From positions 63,383,020-63,447,019 of the forward strand of contig OX411548.1 of the NCBI GenBank assembly GCA_948146395.1: a DNA stretch of 64,000 bases, written 5' to 3'. The notes under the pieces are model-generated. The model worked only from the letters and a program-made list of their open reading frames with translations. It made no database searches and was not told where the DNA came from. Positions 33,753 through 45,080 of this stretch are shown here, in pieces. This DNA is from Fragum whitleyi (lineage: Eukaryota > Mollusca > Bivalvia > Cardiida > Cardiidae). Position 1 is the first letter of the stretch. Each line of letters begins with the position of its first letter. The position numbers were made by a program, and so were the translations under genes.

Positions 33753-34794
33753 ATTGAGAAATAAAGACTTTAAAGTGGCTTTACCCCCTCTCGTCTACGT
33801 GCCTCTGTATTTACTGACCACCTGAAGGGGGGTTTCTCTACAGAGCAAATAGTGAGGACTATGACCGGTCTGAGCAGGAGATTCACAGCCTCGCCAGAAG
33901 CCTTACTTTGTGCACATGTGAATCACGCACAGGCTTAATTAAGTTTTATCATGATGAAACATAAGGGTAAAATGTTCTTGCTCTAAATCTATTTGTATTT
34001 GTTGAAAGAATTAAGTTATGAGGAAAAGTGATAAAATATTGAATAAGCACTTCTTAACAAGAAGTTACCTTCATATTGAGTGTCATGTTTCAATAATTGG
34101 GAACAATTAATTTGTCAACGTCGTTGATTGTATAGACTTGTGTCCGATTCTTTTCTATTTATCGAGGCCTTTATTTGAATATCATTTGTCACTTGCGAAA
34201 TATATTAAATAAAAGTCTTTTAAAATTTCACTCGTAGAGATTTAAGATTAGCTTTTAAGAGTTTTCTTCAATACAGTATATAATTGGTCTCTTTTCTTAC
34301 ATCTGAAAATGTTTGCCTTTGAGCCCAAAATTTTGTAATTATCTAACTTTTATAAGTTTGATTTTATTTTGCTAAAGAGTTTTTGATGCTAAAGAAAATA
34401 GCTCTCATACTTTATTATAACAAGTTCTTGGAGAAAACCCATGGTTTGCTATGGACTTGGTCTTGAATAGTCTTTTATGATGCTGCCTTCATTTAAAAAC
34501 TACGATGGTTTCAAAATCACTGGTTTTATGATTCCAGAATTTAAGTAAAATTAAATCTGAGGCCTGGGTACCGTAATTCTCCCAATAAATGCTCCTGGAA
34601 GCAACACAAAACATTGTCAGGGATATTTTATTTAATACATTAAATGATTTGAAATTGATGTCCTTAAGGTCCCTTATCCCTATAATTTGAGATGAGTTTC
34701 CGCTAAACTATCATATAAAAAAGCACTGAATGCACTAATTGTGAATCAGGAAGTATTTCAAGAACTTAATTTGTTGTTTAAAAAGGAAAATCAG
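33753..34794. other. unannotated stretch with one R-type end
   Basis: 'taccgtaattctcccaataa' with 'atgctcc' at about 34569 resembles the terminal repeat of the R elements (48230, 48543), but a partner end was not found. Nothing else is assigned. Confidence 0.4.
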
Positions 34795-34895
34795 GTAGTG
34801 TAGACTTAGATTAGACTGCACATATGTGCAGGCTGATGTTTGTCTTTACCTCCTGCCAAAGAAGATACATTCCGAGGTAAGCATGACAAGGGTTT
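34795..34895 (-). mobile_element. T-family MITE fragment
   Basis: On the minus strand 'aacccttgtcatgcttacct' is followed by the T interior with 'cagcctgcacatatgtgcag' and 'tctaatctaagtctacac'. The far terminal repeat was not found. Confidence 0.65.
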
Positions 34896-34957
34896 AGACG
34901 TCTCCAGAGGTACATATAAGAGGGCGTAATGCAATTCTAAAATCTTTGTTTCTCTAT

Positions 34958-35033
34958 GAAACCCTATATTGTGGGTACTCATTTGAATCGTCTGGACAGG
35001 ACGATTCCAATGAGTACCCGCAATATAGGATTT
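34958..35033. repeat. Q-family palindrome
   Basis: 'ttgtgggtactcatttgaat' with 'cgtc' is mirrored by 'gacgattccaatgagtaccc'. Outer arms 'aaaccctata' and 'tataggattt' also pair. Confidence 0.85.
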
Positions 35034-36087
35034 GTGAAAGTATTGTTGAAATATTTTTATTTGAAATCAAAAATGTAGCTCTGGGTCTCTCCAAACTGTT
35101 CATGCCAATGATATGATAATACCACTTTAAGAAGTTTCATTAATGTAGGAAAGGGTGATCACACAATTGAAGAGGTACCCCATACATTAATTAAATTATT
35201 TTCCAAAATTTATCTGTTAAAAAGCAAACTTTATGGGGTCTTGACGTGCTGAAATCTGTCTTCATGTGGGAATAATGTCTGAACATGTCTTTAAATTGGA
35301 AACCTTTGATTTTAATAAAATCAATTTTTATGGGTCATGTAAAACTAGATGGTATAAACTGGGATAAAAACTAGTAAATGATTTCAAAACTTTCTCTTAA
35401 AATTTGTCGTGACTGTGTTGAGAGAAAAGTAAAGTTATTATTAAACAAATTATTGAGCCTTAGTTGATACCAAAAGTACATGTACTATATGAAATAAATT
35501 CCAGTACATTCAGGTCAAGGTCACAATTGAAACTTGAAAGAGATGATTTTGTCTTGACCATAAGTACTGAATTTATGGACTGAATGTAGTAAAAAATAGT
35601 TGTTCTGCATTAGGTGGGAAAAAGAAGCAATTAATCAATTATTATGGAAGGGTCAAAATACAAGGCCTCTGCTAGGAATTTTGCCATGCAAAATCAGGGT
35701 TTAACATTTGCATATAGGATTTGTTCCAAATTTAGCTTTTTTTTTGAAGAGAATTGTATTGAAACAGTGTCGTTGAGAACTGATTGGATTATGGTAATAG
35801 ATTTATTGAAGTGCTAATGAGTATAAATAAGTAAATTTTCTCCGAATAGGAGGTTCAACAAAGACAGTTCTAATTTGTTGAATTGACTTGAAATTGCCAG
35901 GCTAATTTCAATTTTCTAGGCACAAAGATTTGGGTATCGAAGTTAGGGGTTTAGCGGGGAAAACTATTGTCAGTGTCTGAGTATAATATTTATTCGCTTT
36001 AACCCCTTGAATTTTGTAGTCATTTTGAAAAGTGCAGTTAGTAGGACATCAGTAAGACTTCCTATCATGGGGTCACGGGGACAGTTG
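35034..36087. other. unannotated stretch
   Basis: AT-rich; no supported gene, RNA or repeat. Confidence 0.4.
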
Positions 36088-36214
36088 CATCAAAACATTT
36101 TAAGACATATTTTTGTCTTACCGATGACTTATCACAAATTAAGGACAAAAACATGTATCACCAATCTATCAATACCTTTATGTGTCTTAAAAATGCATCT
36201 TAAATGTTTTGATG
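36088..36214. mobile_element. small hairpin MITE
   Basis: 'catcaaaacattttaagaca' at 36088 is nearly the inverse of 'tgcatcttaaatgttttgat' ending at 36213, giving inverted ends of about 25 bp with a few mismatches. Confidence 0.65.
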
Positions 36215-36219
36215 AAATT

Positions 36220-36625
36220 GGCCAATCAAAATTTGGTGACCCTTTTCAAAACTTGTTCGCCAAATTTTGATTGGCCAATGAATATTTGCGTGGCAGGGCG
36301 GGGCTTATTTTGAGCCCGAAATCTTTGAAAGACATGTTCTCCTGCACCACTTGGTTGATTTTAATGAAACTTTACCAGAATGTTCCTTGTGTGACCCTTT
36401 TCAAAAATTGTTCACAAAATTTTGATTGGTCCATAAATTTCGATGTGGCAGAGAGGAGACTCCTCAGTAATGAATGGGTGGGCAGTGTCTACTCTCACTT
36501 TAAAATCTTGGAATTAAATCTCTTCTTCACTAATTAGGCAAATATGAATGAAACTTTGCCAGATGAGTTCCACTTGACCAATGAATTTCAGGTGAGCAAT
36601 TTAGGGCCATTCTTACCCTCTTATT
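36220..36625 (+). mobile_element. type-A Helentron-like element, 3' remnant
   Basis: Two units about 154 bp apart share 'gacccttttcaaaa' (36238, 36391), 'ttttgattgg' and 'tggcag'. It ends 'tttcaggtgagcaatttagg' then 'gccattcttaccctcttatt', the type-A 3' end. A perfect 17-bp inverted pair ggccaatcaaaatttgg / ccaaattttgattggcc lies at 36220-36236 and 36260-36276. No 5' hairpin was found. Frames at 36007-36741 are not convincing genes. Confidence 0.6.
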
Positions 36626-37164
36626 TTCATTATGTTTCTTCTCCAAAAGACAGAGATTTTTTGAATTTCATAGAAAAAAATTGTTGTCAGCATTTCTTTG
36701 CATTTGTACCAGTAGGAATTGTGTGTCTGGTAACAAGTTAAGTGGTTTTTGCTAAATTTCTTTAAATCAATTTTTAAATTTATAACAATAAATTTTACAT
36801 AAGTTGTCTAACTGACTGTGACTTATTAAACTATTGTTGTGTGTTTTAAATGGAAGTGCGAACATTTAAATTATCTGTTTTTTCATTCATTCAAAAATTG
36901 GTATTTAATACCCTTGGGCAATGATAATTTAAAATTTGTTAAAAGTTAAGATTTTGTTATATTACTACAGGGTACACTAGCCTTTTCTGTCCTTTTTCAC
37001 ACATCCTGTTTTCAGCCAAATTTTCATTTTTCCCAAACCCAAACAAAGCAATTTTTTGCTCCCTATAAATATTGAAAAGCTTAAAAAATGCAGTAGAAAT
37101 TGAAGAAGTTAATTGTTGCAAGATTTTTAAAATTTCATCAAGTAAATAGAGGGTATTGATTGAG
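36626..37164. other. unannotated AT-rich stretch
   Basis: No supported feature. Confidence 0.4.
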
Positions 37165-37450
37165 TGATCATTTTCATAATGAATACTGAATTTATTAAAA
37201 ACAAGTCATTTTTAAACAGATAAAAACGAGGCTGTGCCGAGTTTTCATCTGTTTAGATGACTCATTTGATAAATTTGGCATTTTATGAGCACTAATTTGA
37301 TAATCTAGTGATCATATTCATAATGAATTCGTGAATTTATTAAACAGGTCATCTATAAGCAGATAAAAACGAGGCTGTGCAGAGTTTTCATCTGTTTAGA
37401 TGACTCGTTTAATTAATTTGGCATTTTATGAGCACAAATTTGATAATCTA
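37165..37450 (+). repeat. tandem duplication with palindromic centre, about 150-bp spacing
   Basis: 'agataaaaacgaggctgtgc' occurs at about 37220 and 37370. Each is followed by 'gagttttcatctgtttagat' and 'tttggcattttatgagcac'. The block 'cagataaaaacgaggc' to 'gttttcatctg' can fold. A diverged reverse-orientation copy ('aaacgagcctcgtttttatc') is at about 49366. Confidence 0.8.
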
Positions 37451-37963
37451 TTTATGATATGACCTAACTCTTTGCAAAAAATTAAGGAAATTGCAGAGAT
37501 TATTTGTTTCAAGTGATTCCGTAAATCATATAACGCCATTAATTACTAATTGATGTCATTAAATGCATTATGACGTCATTTTCACAACAAAAATATAATG
37601 TTTCTTTATGTTCTTAACTAATTTGCATAGTTATTCCACTAGTGCAATAACACCTGTGTAATATCAATTTCACTCCCCTGATCTCGGTCAACTGGTGTCC
37701 TAAACTTCTTTGAATTTGGACAAGTCTTAAGAAAGAAACTGGTTACAATAGGTTATTATGCTAACCAAAATTTTTTTTGCTTTAAAAGCTAAATGTAATT
37801 ATTTCTAATGCTTTTTCAGTGGTTTATCAAGGAATATCTGAAGATTATCACTTGACAATCTCACTGCCAAACCAGTGAAATCATCAAAAAATTATATCTT
37901 GCTTCGTTCATTTCACTCTTTTTTGACATCATCTTAGAAGCCCAATAAACAAATCTAAAGGAC
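37451..37963. other. unannotated AT-rich stretch
   Basis: No supported feature. Confidence 0.4.
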
Positions 37964-38178
37964 ATATCATATTTCATCTAATAATAGCACCCTCCTTAAT
38001 AGTTACTAAGCACACCTACATAAAGAAATTCAACTTCAAATGCCTAAATTTTAAGAACTTTTTGGAGACTTCTAGTTTGAAGCAAATTTCCTCTAAACAA
38101 TCAATAATATAATTGTTTAGAGGAGATTCTGACTCAAATTAAAGGGAAAGGGCCTAAAAGACACAAATTTTAATGACT
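37964..38178. mobile_element. R-family MITE, one end lost
   Basis: It shares 'aatagcaccctccttaatag', 'cttcaaatgcctaaatttta' and the palindrome 'tttcctctaaacaatc' / 'gattgtttagagga'-like with R at 48230-48543, plus 'attaaagggaaagggcctaa' after it. The right end is replaced by a G-type 5' end. Confidence 0.7.
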
Positions 38179-38181
38179 TTT

Positions 38182-38262
38182 AGCTCCACTGGCTGAAGGC
38201 TACTGGGGCTATTGTCATGGCACTGTGTACATTGTGTATCAGTGCTTCCTTGATGATTCTTA
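38182..38262 (+). mobile_element. Helentron-like G element, 5' fragment
   Basis: It begins after 'gactttt' with agctccactggctgaaggct and 'actggggctattgtcatgg', the G 5' hairpin. Only a short stretch after the hairpin remains; no core or 3' end was identified. Confidence 0.65.
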
Positions 38263-38358
38263 TAGAGCCACAAGGTTCTAATAGAGCTTATATGGTACTT
38301 TTAAGAATTTTCGAGCTGCCAGAATGAACAGATGAGGTATGCATGGTAACTACATTAA

Positions 38359-38598
38359 CCCTTCTCATGCTGAATAAAAATCTTTGCAAAATAAATGTAA
38401 AATCAAAGTGCTAAAAGCACAGAAAGTTACCAAATGTGAGTGAGTATTGATTTCAGAAATGCATTGTTTTACACCTTTCTGGTTTAAAAATGAAATTCAG
38501 GTGGTATGAACTAAGATCAGACTGCACATAAGTGCAGGCTGATCTTTGTCTGTACCTCCTGTCAAAGCCGGAATATTCCGGGTTCAGCATGACAACGG
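38359..38598 (-). mobile_element. piggyBac-like MITE, family T, complete
   Basis: TTAA at 38355-38358 and 38599-38602 flank CCCTTCTCATGCTGAA and TTCAGCATGACAACGG, an inverted pair with one mismatch. Inside, 'agatcagactgcacataagt' and 'gcaggctgatct' form the T palindromic centre. At 240 bp it is the best complete, uninterrupted T copy. Confidence 0.85.
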
Positions 38599-38602
38599 TT
38601 AA

Positions 38603-39944
38603 TGAAATATGATAATATAAATTTTTTCCAATTCACATCTGCCTGGATATCAACTGATCTGATCATGAATGTAATTTCCATAGTTTCAATTAAGTACATT
38701 TGTTCAAATTACATTGTTTCAATTTAGCCAAAGGCCCTATTTTGTGTGCCATTGTTTTTCTCTTTTCATTTTAACCTTTACTTCTATGTATGTTGTATTA
38801 GTGACATAGAGTTTGTAATGGAATTATAGTTGACAGTCAGAATAAATCTTATAGTGATAATTGATAATGATTCTGATTTTCAATTTAATATTGATGTAGA
38901 TGTGTATAGATGAATGTGAAAAAAAGAATATTAAATTAATAGATAAATTGAAAGAAGAAAATGAATATTTGAATAAATAAGATAATTTTGGAATCACAGC
39001 TAAATATTGCTATTTCTCTGAAATTAGTACAGGGAGAAATAATATTACCGTAGGCTATAATGCTTTAGCAAGGAGAAAATTGAAAGAGGATGTATAGTAT
39101 AAGAAAAAAAATAGATAAATGAAATAAAAATTAAAAGAAAAAAAGAAAAACAACTGAAATAAACAAAGTTTGGAGACTAGTTAGTACTTAAGTTCATTTA
39201 TATTTTTACTATTTTTTGAAAAAAAAAAAATCTACAGTAATTAGTGTGGAAAAAGGGTTGATTCTACTATTTTCACCTGGATTGGTGTAATTTAGCTCTC
39301 TACTTTTATATGGGGGTCACATGATCTCTTCTGCCTTTGTCATAAATTTCCCTGTCAATGGAGGGCAGTTAGAGTCAATATTTATTCAATCGGTAAAAGC
39401 TTTAATATAGACATTGCAAAACTATGCTCTATCATATCATTGTATTGATGAGAAGTGTGTAAGTCAGGTTTAACCAGTGAAATTTATTACAATAATAGGG
39501 AGAGAAAAACCTCCGGGCAATTTTATGTTCAAACTTTTTTTTTTTTCATAAAAATAGGAAATGAAATAAAGAGTTCAGAGATATTTATAATAGTGTTTTA
39601 TTTTAACTTGGTACTCTAAAGGATAAAATTATATCAATTTGTAAAATTGGAATCAGATAAAAAGAGTTAAAAGAGATTTTTTTTATCGAGTGTTTTATTT
39701 AAACTATCAGTACTCGAAAGTATAATTCATATTTGTTGGTCTCTATACGGAAGAAGTTTGAAGTGTCTAAAGTGAGTCAGTGGTTAATCGTACAGGAAAT
39801 TTGGGGTTTCATAGATAGCTGTGACACTCTTGAATTTATATTTCATACGGATATAGAAAGTGTATAGAATAGCGTTATATTTAAGAGCTCAGGATATGAG
39901 TTGATAAAATTTTAATGATGTTTTAAAATTGTTATTTCTCGACG
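38603..39944. other. unannotated AT-rich stretch
   Basis: A-rich simple tracts near 39100-39160, 39218-39230 and a T run near 39537-39546. No exon or repeat family supported. Confidence 0.45.
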
Positions 39945-40019
39945 AAACCCTATGTTGTGGGTACTCATTTGAATCGTCTCGGTGAGACGATTCAGATAAG
40001 TATCAATAATATCGGGTTT
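39945..40019. repeat. Q-family palindrome, one arm diverged
   Basis: 'aaaccctatgttgtgggtac' and 'tcatttgaatcgtctc' on the left face 'gagacgattcagataagta' and 'atatcgggttt' on the right. Mutations are concentrated in the right arm. Confidence 0.8.
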
Positions 40020-40369
40020 TAATACAAATATTGAACGTTTTATTTTTTGAATGGGGAAAAATTTTCTCTTGTTATCAATAGCTCTTTATCATAATAATAC
40101 ATGAAGGAGGACCTGTTGACAGGAACTGATCATCAGATAATATTTAAGTCATTATTGATCTCCCGGACTTTATAATAGACAACTCTCTTCATGTACTCCA
40201 CTTTGTGAGTGATTGAACGACTCGACGGTACGCAGATAATTATTTATTATTGTGACGGGGAGTACCAGTAACTGTTGGTATTGTTCGACAAACTGAACTG
40301 TCCTAGCAATTATTCCATACCTAGTTTGCTGTTTACGCTGTCTGTGTGCACAAAAATATTCTGTATTTC

Positions 40370-40376
40370 TATAAAA
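40370..40376 (+). promoter_or_regulatory. possible TATA box upstream of candidate exon
   Basis: TATAAAA lies 80 bp before the candidate ATG at 40456, which would put a start site near 40400 and a short leader. In AT-rich DNA such a match is common, so this counts only together with the exon. Confidence 0.2.
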
Positions 40377-40455
40377 CAAGGAAGTGTAAAAACTTGTGAC
40401 TCGGGATTGACAAAGGCTTGTAGCATACTATGCTGGCTTGTTGCGCCGTTGTAGG

Positions 40456-40671
40456 ATGTATGTAGCTTACAGTTATCCTCTAGGACAGACCCCTACCGCA
40501 CTTCCAGCTGTCGGAGCACACACGCCAATCGCCGCAGAATTACCACCCGCTCAGTACGTGACCGCGGTTACTGCACCGTCCATTGCCGAGCCCTATTATA
40601 TACCCGTTACAGCAGCACCACAGGCCATACCTGCCTCATTTCAACACCTACCCATTGCTGTCTGTAGAAAG
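40456..40671 (+). CDS. candidate first coding exon, unknown Pro/Ala-rich protein
   Basis: A 72-codon frame from ATG at 40456 begins MYVAYSYPLGQTPTALPAVG and ends 'QHLPIAVCRK' at a strong donor, AAG|GTAAGG (40669-40677), in phase 0. It is rich in Pro, Ala, Thr and Tyr with repeated P-A/T-A pairs, as in disordered N-termini of RNA-binding or transcription proteins. No domain is recognised. It has clearly higher G+C and sequence complexity than the flanks, which is the main sign that it is coding. The frame is open back to a stop at 40408, so it could also be an internal exon. A short out-of-frame upstream ORF (ATG at 40430, MLACCAVVGCM) overlaps the start. No second exon of the same gene could be identified in the window. 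Confidence 0.5.
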
Positions 40672-41071
40672 GTAAGGTTATTTCTTAGCTCATATGATCT
40701 CATAAAACATACGGTTAAATTGGTTGAATTTTCAGTAGTGCGTTATATTTTTGTCTCTCTTCAGTTTGAAAATTATATTTCAGCCATGTAAAAGACCAAA
40801 ATTATTTATCAGTTATTACATTAGATGAGTCTTGTCGGAAAAAAAATATTGGCTGAACTGTAGAGTAATCTAATTTATGAGATAGTAGAGCTATTTTAAT
40901 TGCAAAATATTTTGAAAAAAAAAAGAGAAATAAAAATTGTGGCATGGGATAAGTGACATTTGATTTTGAAAGCAAAAGTTTCAGTATAAAAGGGGGGGAG
41001 GGTGGGGTGGAAGGAATTTACAGTCAGACTGATTCATTTAAAAGATTGTAGTATGATTCTAATTCAAGGGC
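40672..41071 (+). other. probable start of intron, unannotated
   Basis: It follows the donor at 40672 and is AT-rich with 'aaaaaaaagagaaataaaa' near 40918 and a G-rich 'gggggggagggtggggtgg' near 40993. No acceptor-plus-exon was found. Confidence 0.3.
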
Positions 41072-41136
41072 TAGGCGCAAAACTATCGTAAGTGCCTATA
41101 TTACTGGTATATAGGCACTTACAATAGTTTGGCGCT
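41072..41136. repeat. H1b palindromic hairpin
   Basis: 'ggcgcaaaactatcgtaagt' with 'gcctata' is mirrored by 'tataggcacttacaatagtt' and 'tggcgct'. One mismatch in the stem. Confidence 0.85.
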
Positions 41137-41480
41137 AAAGTTGACAAATGTTTTGGTACACTGGGATGTTGAAAAGAGTTGTAATGCGTTAACAGGATGA
41201 TGTTACGGTTATTTGCATCTATTTGTGGTGAAACTAAATAACTGTAAAAGTTACTGTCATTTGATTTGGATAGATACTTCAATAAAGTTTTCTGTCCTTT
41301 TGATGTTTATCAAATATTTGCCTTTTCCATGATTTAGCCAGCTTAACTTGATATCTTCCTTGTATATGCAAAATGAAAATTGAGAAAATATTTTCTTTAT
41401 TCTTTTGTCTCACAGTTTCTTCTCAACCACTGTTTCTCTGAACCTTTCAGACAATAATGGTTCTCTGTTACATTTATTGG

Positions 41481-41783
41481 ATGGCTGCCGTCATAGCCCA
41501 GTTGGTAGTGAGTCAGACTATCATTCTAGAGGTCCTGGGTTTGATCCCCAAAGGCCACACTCATCATTTTCGACTATGTCTCCCATCAATGGGTTGATAA
41601 TTTAAAGACTTATGTGGGATAGCTGCGGCTGGAGGCTAGGAAAGGATGTAATGGTGTATATATATAGTAGTGGTGTGCAAAATACTAGGAATCCATTGTT
41701 AGGTGCTCCTGTGTAAGCCACCTTGACATAACAGAAAGATCATTTAAAGCGGCGTAAAAGCCCATCCAAATTCAAATTCAAAA
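41481..41783 (+). mobile_element. SINE-1, full length, with target duplication
   Basis: Head 'gctgccgtcatagcccagtt', B box 'gggtttgatccccaa', SINE-1 body with an inserted 'tatatatatag', and an 'aaattcaaattcaaaa' tail. 'tacatttattgg' flanks it at 41469-41480 and 41784-41795. Confidence 0.9.
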
Positions 41784-42791
41784 TACATTTATTGGGCAGT
41801 TGTTTTAATCAGGCAACTAACTTAAAAACTTAGTGAAGCATAGGGTTGTTTGCCTAATCTTTGCCGTGCACCACATGGGGGTATGTCTAGGGGCAAGACT
41901 TGAAACTGAGCCCTGAGACTAGTTATGTTGATACCATATAAGCACAAGAGGCTTGTCATGATAATTCATTATAAATTGTTCAAAACAGAAAAAACACACC
42001 AAAACATTCAAATGAATAAGCATAAATTTGTGATTTCTTACCTTGTCTAAAATATTTTACCCATGCAGCAATGGTATTACAATTGTTACCTTTAAAACCA
42101 TTATCACAAAGCTTTAAGACGATAATGGAAAAGAAATATGTAAGATCATTTTGATTGCTCAGCGCAAAAAAAATGTAATGCCTTCATGTAAGTGTTACAG
42201 GCTTAGCCATCAATTTGTAAAGCAAAGAAATAATATGGCCAAGTTATACATCACACAAAGCCCTCATAGCAAGATTAATCCTCTACCCAGCAAAATTGCA
42301 GCATTTGTCGGTCTTCTACTACAAGATCATCATGCCCATTTTGAAGTGTTGAGATCACCTAAATCATCTCCGAACAAGTCATCTTTATGGTGATACAATA
42401 CCCTTGATTGTACACCAGAGATGCATTCAAGGATTCAGTGAGATAGAAAAGTAATTTTAGAGAGAGAATTTACTGAGAAATTACTAGTCTGTCATCGTCA
42501 TAACTCAAATCCGATTTGCAAATTTTATGCAGAGAGATTTGTGACAGTAAATTCTTTGGCAACTTTGGCCAATAAAAAAAAAATGTGTGTAATTCTGTTT
42601 GTCTATTGTCTTTGACTATAGCATTTTGTTCTTTAAGGGAAAGCTCCCAGGAATCAGTTTACTTGTATTTTTGGTAGTACCATAAAAGATCTAATACAAC
42701 CATTTCTGACGAGGGACACTAGTTTAAAACCTCTAATCTGTGCATGTGTGATTGTAGGATTTAGGTCCCTCTGAGCTCGAGGCATATACCA
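41784..42791. other. unannotated stretch with one decayed H1c copy
   Basis: 'gattgctcagcgcaaaaaaa' and 'ttacaggcttagccatcaat' at about 42150-42212 are the outer arms of an H1c hairpin with a damaged centre. A frame at 42151-42393 starts inside it and is not credible. Confidence 0.5.
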
Positions 42792-42863
42792 ATGGCTCAG
42801 CGCAAAACAGTTGTAACTCCCTATATGTTTATAGGGAGTTACAACTGTTTCACGCTGAGCCAT
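42792..42863. repeat. H1c palindromic hairpin, best copy
   Basis: 'tggctcagcgcaaaacagtt' with 'gtaactccctata' is mirrored by 'tatagggagttacaactgtt' with 'tcacgctgagcca'. The arms pair over more than 30 bp with a single mismatch (caaaac / gtttca) and a 6-bp loop. Confidence 0.9.
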
Positions 42864-42944
42864 CAATATGGTATGGACCATGACAGAGAAAGGAGCAGAT
42901 ATAAGAAGGTCCAGGTTCACACTCCCCTAGCTCTTCTACAAATA

Positions 42945-43146
42945 GACCTCATTGGTGCTTTTTATGCCTAGTGTAACTTTTAGCACCAATACACGCGAAA
43001 GTATCTCTGGGTTTCTTATCAGTTCACTTCTAGTTGGGCGGGGAATAGCAAGTATCCCTGAAAATACCTGCCCTGTTTGATATTCAAACCACAGACCTTA
43101 GTATTAGTAGTCTGGTGTTATACCACTACACCACCTGGCCGCCCTA
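42945..43146 (-). mobile_element. SINE-3, minus strand, tRNA-headed
   Basis: On the minus strand from 43146 it reads 'gggcggccaggtggtgtagt' and 'ggtataacacc' (A-box type), then 'ctgtggtttgaatatcaaac' (B-box type) and a body with 'tagaagtgaactgataagaa'. Unrelated in body to SINE-1. No clear target duplication. Confidence 0.65.
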
Positions 43147-43844
43147 AACCTCTATACTCTGAATGACTACAAGTATTTCAAATGGCAAGCCCTTAGTCCT
43201 GGAATGGAGTCTGAGGCACTTTCAACAGATTTCACAAACCCCTCCATTCTCTTCCAGAAGTATTTTGTTTAAACGGGGTCTTCCAGAAGTTTGACTAGAA
43301 AGGCCATTGCCCTTAGTTAAGCTGTGAGTGCGCTTTAACTGTTTCACACTGAACTATCAATAATATTCAATGAACTATGTGAGAAATTGCATTTGAATTT
43401 AACACCAACTTTTAGAAACTGATATGATAATGACTCAAAACGCATATCCAATAATTATATCTCATTGAAGGTATTTCGAATAAATTTGTGTACAAATGTT
43501 GGTAATGTGTGGTATTTTGTGATGACCATGTTTGTTTGATTAATGATAGATCAGGTACCATAAATTCTGAACAGACTGTCATGAGAGCTCTGTTGTCAAT
43601 GAATTCCCCCCCATCATTATGTCCCAAAATTATAAACTACCCTTTGTGTCTTCATTCTCAGGTTTTCGCCCATGTAATATTGAATAAAATACTTCTTTGC
43701 TATATATTTTAAATCAAGTAGCAAAAAGCATTCAAAGACAAATTTGTCAGTTGCTATTTCTGTTGAAAATCAGTGTTATTTAAGTATCAGGCATTTTAGG
43801 CTGTTGCACTATAGTATTGAGCTTTTGGCTTTGGTTTGGATTTT
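43147..43844. other. unannotated stretch
   Basis: A half-arm of H1c ('actgtttcacactgaactat') is at about 43337-43356. Nothing else assigned. Confidence 0.4.
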
Positions 43845-44120
43845 GCCGCCGTCATAGCGCAGTTGGTAGCGCGTCGGACTGTCAATCTAGAGGTCCCGGG
43901 TTCGATCCCCGACGGCGGCACTCATTCTTTCCGACTATTTGTCTCTCACCAATGGGTTGATAATCGTAGACCTATGTGAGATAGTAGCTGGAGGCTAGGA
44001 AAGGATGTGGTGGTTGTACTGGTGAGAGAAATACCAGGAATCCATTGTTAGGTGCTCCAGCCGCCGCGATATAACTGAAATAATGTTGAAAGCGGCGTTA
44101 AACTCCAATCAATCAATCAA
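43845..44120 (+). mobile_element. SINE-1, best-preserved copy
   Basis: The head 'gccgccgtcatagcgcagtt' has intact A and B boxes (gggttcgatccccga) and pairing acceptor ends. The body contains 'caccaatgggttgataatcg', 'ggctaggaaaggatgtggtg' and 'ccaggaatccattgttaggt', and the tail is (AATC)n. A perfect 14-bp target duplication ttggtttggatttt lies at 43831-43844 and 44121-44134. It looks like the youngest copy here. Confidence 0.95.
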
Positions 44121-44149
44121 TTGGTTTGGATTTTAGATTCAAATAGCGC

Positions 44150-44221
44150 AAAGCCTATAATGTTGGACTCATTTGAATCGTCTCATCGAGACGATTCAAA
44201 TGAGTACCAACAACATGGGGT
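44150..44221. repeat. Q-family palindrome, best inner stem
   Basis: 'actcatttgaatcgtctc' is perfectly mirrored by 'gagacgattcaaatgagt' with a 2-bp centre. Outer arms 'cctataatgttgg' and 'caacaacatgggg' are diverged. It starts 16 bp after the SINE-1 target duplication. Confidence 0.88.
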
Positions 44222-45080
44222 ATGTTGAAAAAGAAAGATTTTATATTTGTATCTTATCTATGTGAAGACAACTTGAGCTTTATGCTCTCCAGATCTTTTC
44301 TCAAGATGGCCTAGTTGTCTCATATTTTCATGTGTCTTTAGCAAAGGCTTTATGCCAGAGTGCACACTTCTTGAGGAAGACTTAAATTATACCGTGATCT
44401 TGCAATTCCTGTTTCAATCATCTTGGGAAGAAATCAAATTGCAGGCCATTATTAATACATTTACAATGTTTGGACTTCATTTAAAGTTTTGATTGTCACG
44501 AAATAAAGGATGGATGGATTATATGGCGTTAAAACATTAACCTGTTTTAATATAAGATTATTATCAATAAAATATGTGAAACCTGTAGGCAAAATGTCAA
44601 TTTTTGGAGTGTCTAGGAGATAATACATGCCATTGTATCTCTAGCCTATTGATTTTAGTTAGTCCATCAAAAGTTCATAGTCACCCTTTTCTGTGAAACT
44701 GAAAATATTGACACTTGTGGCACTCTAAACTTTAATTAATTAACAAATGCCCCCCTGGCTGTGTTCTTCAATGCCACACATTGTCAGAATTTATAATCTG
44801 GGTGTTCAGAACAACAATTATGTCAAGGTTACATTCTAAAAAACAAAACAAATTGATGTCTTTACCAAACAAAATTTAAGGGGGGGGGGGGCAGTTACAA
44901 CATGCAAAATCTAACAAAGTAATTAAGGTGCCTATTAAATGTTTGAGAAAGGTCTTTCTGAGGTAGCAACATAAAAGTAAAAATGGCCTTTCTATCAAAA
45001 GCAAAATTAAGATTTCAATTTAATTTTGATTGAACTAGGATTTTCTCGTAAAAGCCTAAACAACATGACCAGAAGACCAT
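44222..45080. other. unannotated stretch
   Basis: A run of G at about 44881-44890. No exon or repeat family recognised. Confidence 0.4.

Noticed and set aside
43845..43920. Functional tRNA gene (anticodon-like GTC in a 7-base loop)
   Set aside because: Followed directly by the SINE-1 body and flanked by a 14-bp target duplication, so it is a mobile copy.
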